A stretch of 7,345 bases of DNA from Propionibacterium sp. (lineage in GTDB: Bacteria > Actinomycetota > Actinomycetes > Propionibacteriales > Propionibacteriaceae), in NCBI GenBank assembly GCA_022837595.1, contig JALHFX010000095.1, forward strand, positions 1-7,345. Reading direction: 5' to 3'. How positions within the stretch are numbered: the stretch's first letter is position 1; each line of letters opens with the position of its first letter. The position numbers and the translations under genes were made by a program. Under the pieces are notes generated by a model. That model had not been told where the DNA came from. It saw nothing but the letters and a program-made list of their open reading frames with translations, and did not search any database. Shown here piece by piece: positions 5,766 to 7,345 of this stretch.

Positions 5766-7345
5766 ATGACCGCAACGCTGGTAATGCCGGAGCGTTTCCA
5801 CCTCTATGACACCACTTTGCGCGATGGTGCTCAGCAGGAGGGGATTCAGCTCTCGGTCGAGGATAAACTCCGAATCGCCGGCATTCTCGATGAACTTGGC
5901 GTGAGCTTCATCGAAGGCGGCTGGCCGGGAGCCAATCCGGCGGACACCGAGTTCTTCGCTCGCGCGCAGAGCGAACTTGCGCTGAAGAACGCCAAGTTGG
6001 TCGCTTTCGGGGCGACCCGCAAGGTGGGCGACAGTGCAGCTACCGATCCGCAGGTGGCAGGTCTGGTAGCGGCCGGTACCGAGTACATCTGTCTGGTTGC
6101 AAAATCGCATGACGAGCATGTCTTTGATGCCCTGCACACCACGCTGGACGAGAACCTGGCAATGGTCGAGGACACCGTCACTTATCTGACTCGCCTGGGT
6201 AAAAAGGTGATCGTTGATTGCGAGCACTTCTTCGATGGTTTTCGCGCCAACCGCGACTACGCTCTCGAAGTGATCCGCACGGCAGCCGACGCGGGTGCCG
6301 AGATCGTGGTGCTCTGCGACACCAACGGCGGGATGCTGCCGAGCTGGATGGGCGATATCGTCTCGGCCGCAGCCGACATCGGCGTCGACCTGGGAGTGCA
6401 CTGCCACAACGATTCCGGATGTGCAGTTGCGAACTCGCTTGCCGCGGTAGACGCCGGCGTTATGCACGTTCAAGGCACCATCAACGGCTACGGCGAACGC
6501 ACCGGCAATATGGATTTGACGACACTGATTGCTGATCTGCAGCTGAAATATGGCTGGCCGCTGCTGTCTGCTGGGCAGTTGGCCGATCTAACACATGTCA
6601 GTTACGCGATCGCCGATATCGCCAACCAACCGCATCTGACTCGGCAGCCCTATGTCGGACAGTCGGCATTCGCGCACAAGGCCGGTCTACATGCCAGCGC
6701 GATCAAAGTGAACGAAGATCTCTACCAGCACACTCAACCGGCTCTGGTCGGAAATGACATGCGGATGCTGATCAGCAATATGGCAGGTCGCGCGAGCGTG
6801 CAAATCAAGGCAGCCCAGATGGGTCTGGAGATCGATGACCGTGAGCTAGCCGGGCAGGTCACCGAGACCATCAAGCAACGGGAGGCGGAGGGCTATTCCT
6901 ATGAAACAGCCGATGCCTCCTTCGAACTACTGGTGCGTTTGATGACCGGACAGTTCACCGCACCTTTCGATGTGATCAGCTGGCGCGTGGTCAGCGAGCA
7001 GACCACCGATGACGGCATCGTCCGCGAAAGCTCGGAAGCGACTGTCAAGCTGGTCGCGAAGGGGGAGCGGCAACTGGTCATCGGGGAAGGCAACGGCGCG
7101 GTCAACGCTTTGGGGCAAGGCATCGTCAAGGCATTACTACCCGCCTATCCCGAAGTTGCGGGGTACGAACTGGTCGATTACCGAGTTCGTATTCTCGACG
7201 AGGGGCGCGGCACCGACGCGACTGTGCGGGTGCTCATCGACACCAGTGATGGCGAGCATGGCTGGACGACCGTCGGTGTTGGCACGAACGTGATTGAAGC
7301 TTCCTGGGAGGCTCTCGCCGAGGCCTATACCTACGGCTTGATGAA
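5766..7345 (+). CDS. cimA: (R)-citramalate synthase CimA (3' end cut by window edge)
   Basis: 526 residues are visible from ATG 5766, which has GGAGG at 5756-5760 (5 nt spacing). The family is about 530 aa, so only a few codons are missing. CimA condenses pyruvate with acetyl-CoA to (R)-citramalate, the first step of threonine-independent isoleucine synthesis. The N-terminal DRE-TIM barrel carries LYDTTLRDGAQQEG (13-26; R19 and D20 catalytic/metal), FIEGGWPGANPAD, VDCEHFFDGF, VVLCDTNGG and the metal motif HCHND (H212, H214), then NGYGERTGNMDL. FAHKAGLHASAI starts the linker region, and the C-terminal LeuA-type allosteric domain includes GNGAVNALGQ (442-451). EGGWPGANP and CEHFFDG are typical of CimA rather than LeuA, NifV or homocitrate synthase. 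Feedback by isoleucine is known in the family; here it is inferred from the intact C-terminal domain. It follows ilvE after a 145-bp structured gap, so it may be separately regulated. Confidence 0.95.
   Translation, partial: MTATLVMPERFHLYDTTLRDGAQQEGIQLSVEDKLRIAGILDELGVSFIEGGWPGANPADTEFFARAQSELALKNAKLVAFGATRKVGDSAATDPQVAGLVAAGTEYICLVAKSHDEHVFDALHTTLDENLAMVEDTVTYLTRLGKKVIVDCEHFFDGFRANRDYALEVIRTAADAGAEIVVLCDTNGGMLPSWMGDIVSAAADIGVDLGVHCHNDSGCAVANSLAAVDAGVMHVQGTINGYGERTGNMDLTTLIADLQLKYGWPLLSAGQLADLTHVSYAIADIANQPHLTRQPYVGQSAFAHKAGLHASAIKVNEDLYQHTQPALVGNDMRMLISNMAGRASVQIKAAQMGLEIDDRELAGQVTETIKQREAEGYSYETADASFELLVRLMTGQFTAPFDVISWRVVSEQTTDDGIVRESSEATVKLVAKGERQLVIGEGNGAVNALGQGIVKALLPAYPEVAGYELVDYRVRILDEGRGTDATVRVLIDTSDGEHGWTTVGVGTNVIEASWEALAEAYTYGLM

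Noticed and set aside
5751..6473. Minus-strand frame (240 codons) antisense to cimA
   Set aside because: It lies within the well-conserved CimA barrel coding sequence; its translation shows no family resemblance.
5766..7345. 2-isopropylmalate or homocitrate synthase instead of citramalate synthase
   Set aside because: The motifs EGGWPGANP and CEHFFDGF and the near-530-residue length with C-terminal LeuA-type domain match CimA better, as does the ilvE/leuB context.
1..7345. Mobile elements, defence systems, CRISPR or horizontally acquired island
   Set aside because: No transposase, integrase, direct-repeat array or sharp base-composition change is visible; all genes look native.

Overview
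The window looks like chromosomal DNA from a GC-rich Gram-positive bacterium of the Actinomycetota. Three things point there. LeuB and IlvE resemble the mycobacterial/actinobacterial forms. There is a DUF3152 lipoprotein metallopeptidase, a family I know almost only from actinobacteria. Several genes start with an actinobacterial-style leaderless arrangement (TAnnnT, 7 nt, ATG). A propionibacterial-type or related lineage is possible, but I cannot fix the genus by eye. I see no mobile element, phage gene, CRISPR array, rRNA or tRNA.

Left part (1-2324, minus strand): a two-gene unit read right to left. The first gene (2324-1155) encodes an SPFH/stomatin-like protein of the YdjI/COG4260 type, with a poly-Gln linker and a C-terminal GYF_2 domain. 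Six bases downstream begins a double zinc-ribbon protein (1148-1), whose end is cut by the window edge just where a membrane segment is expected. In Bacillus subtilis, relatives of these two proteins belong to the ydjFGHI membrane-stress/PspA system, so this pair is probably a membrane-surveillance module.

Middle (2325-3338): a short divergent promoter region, then a plus-strand lipoprotein of the DUF3152 family with an intact HExxHxxGxxH zinc-protease motif. It converges on leuB, with only 60 bp between the two stop codons.

Right part (3339-7345): a branched-chain amino acid locus. leuB (minus) is divergent from ilvE (plus), and ilvE is followed by cimA (plus, missing only its last few codons). 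CimA condenses pyruvate and acetyl-CoA to (R)-citramalate. LeuCD (not in the window) and LeuB would turn this into 2-oxobutyrate, the isoleucine precursor, and IlvE does the final transamination. The cluster therefore points to a threonine-independent isoleucine route sharing enzymes with leucine synthesis. The 145-bp ilvE-cimA gap holds two hairpins, an alternative pairing that excludes one of them, a perfect TTGACA hexamer and a palindrome. It is the best candidate for undescribed regulation here.

No gene-free stretch exceeds 300 bases. The metabolic genes are ordinary. The least understood parts are the SPFH/zinc-ribbon pair with its lipoprotease neighbour, and the cimA leader.
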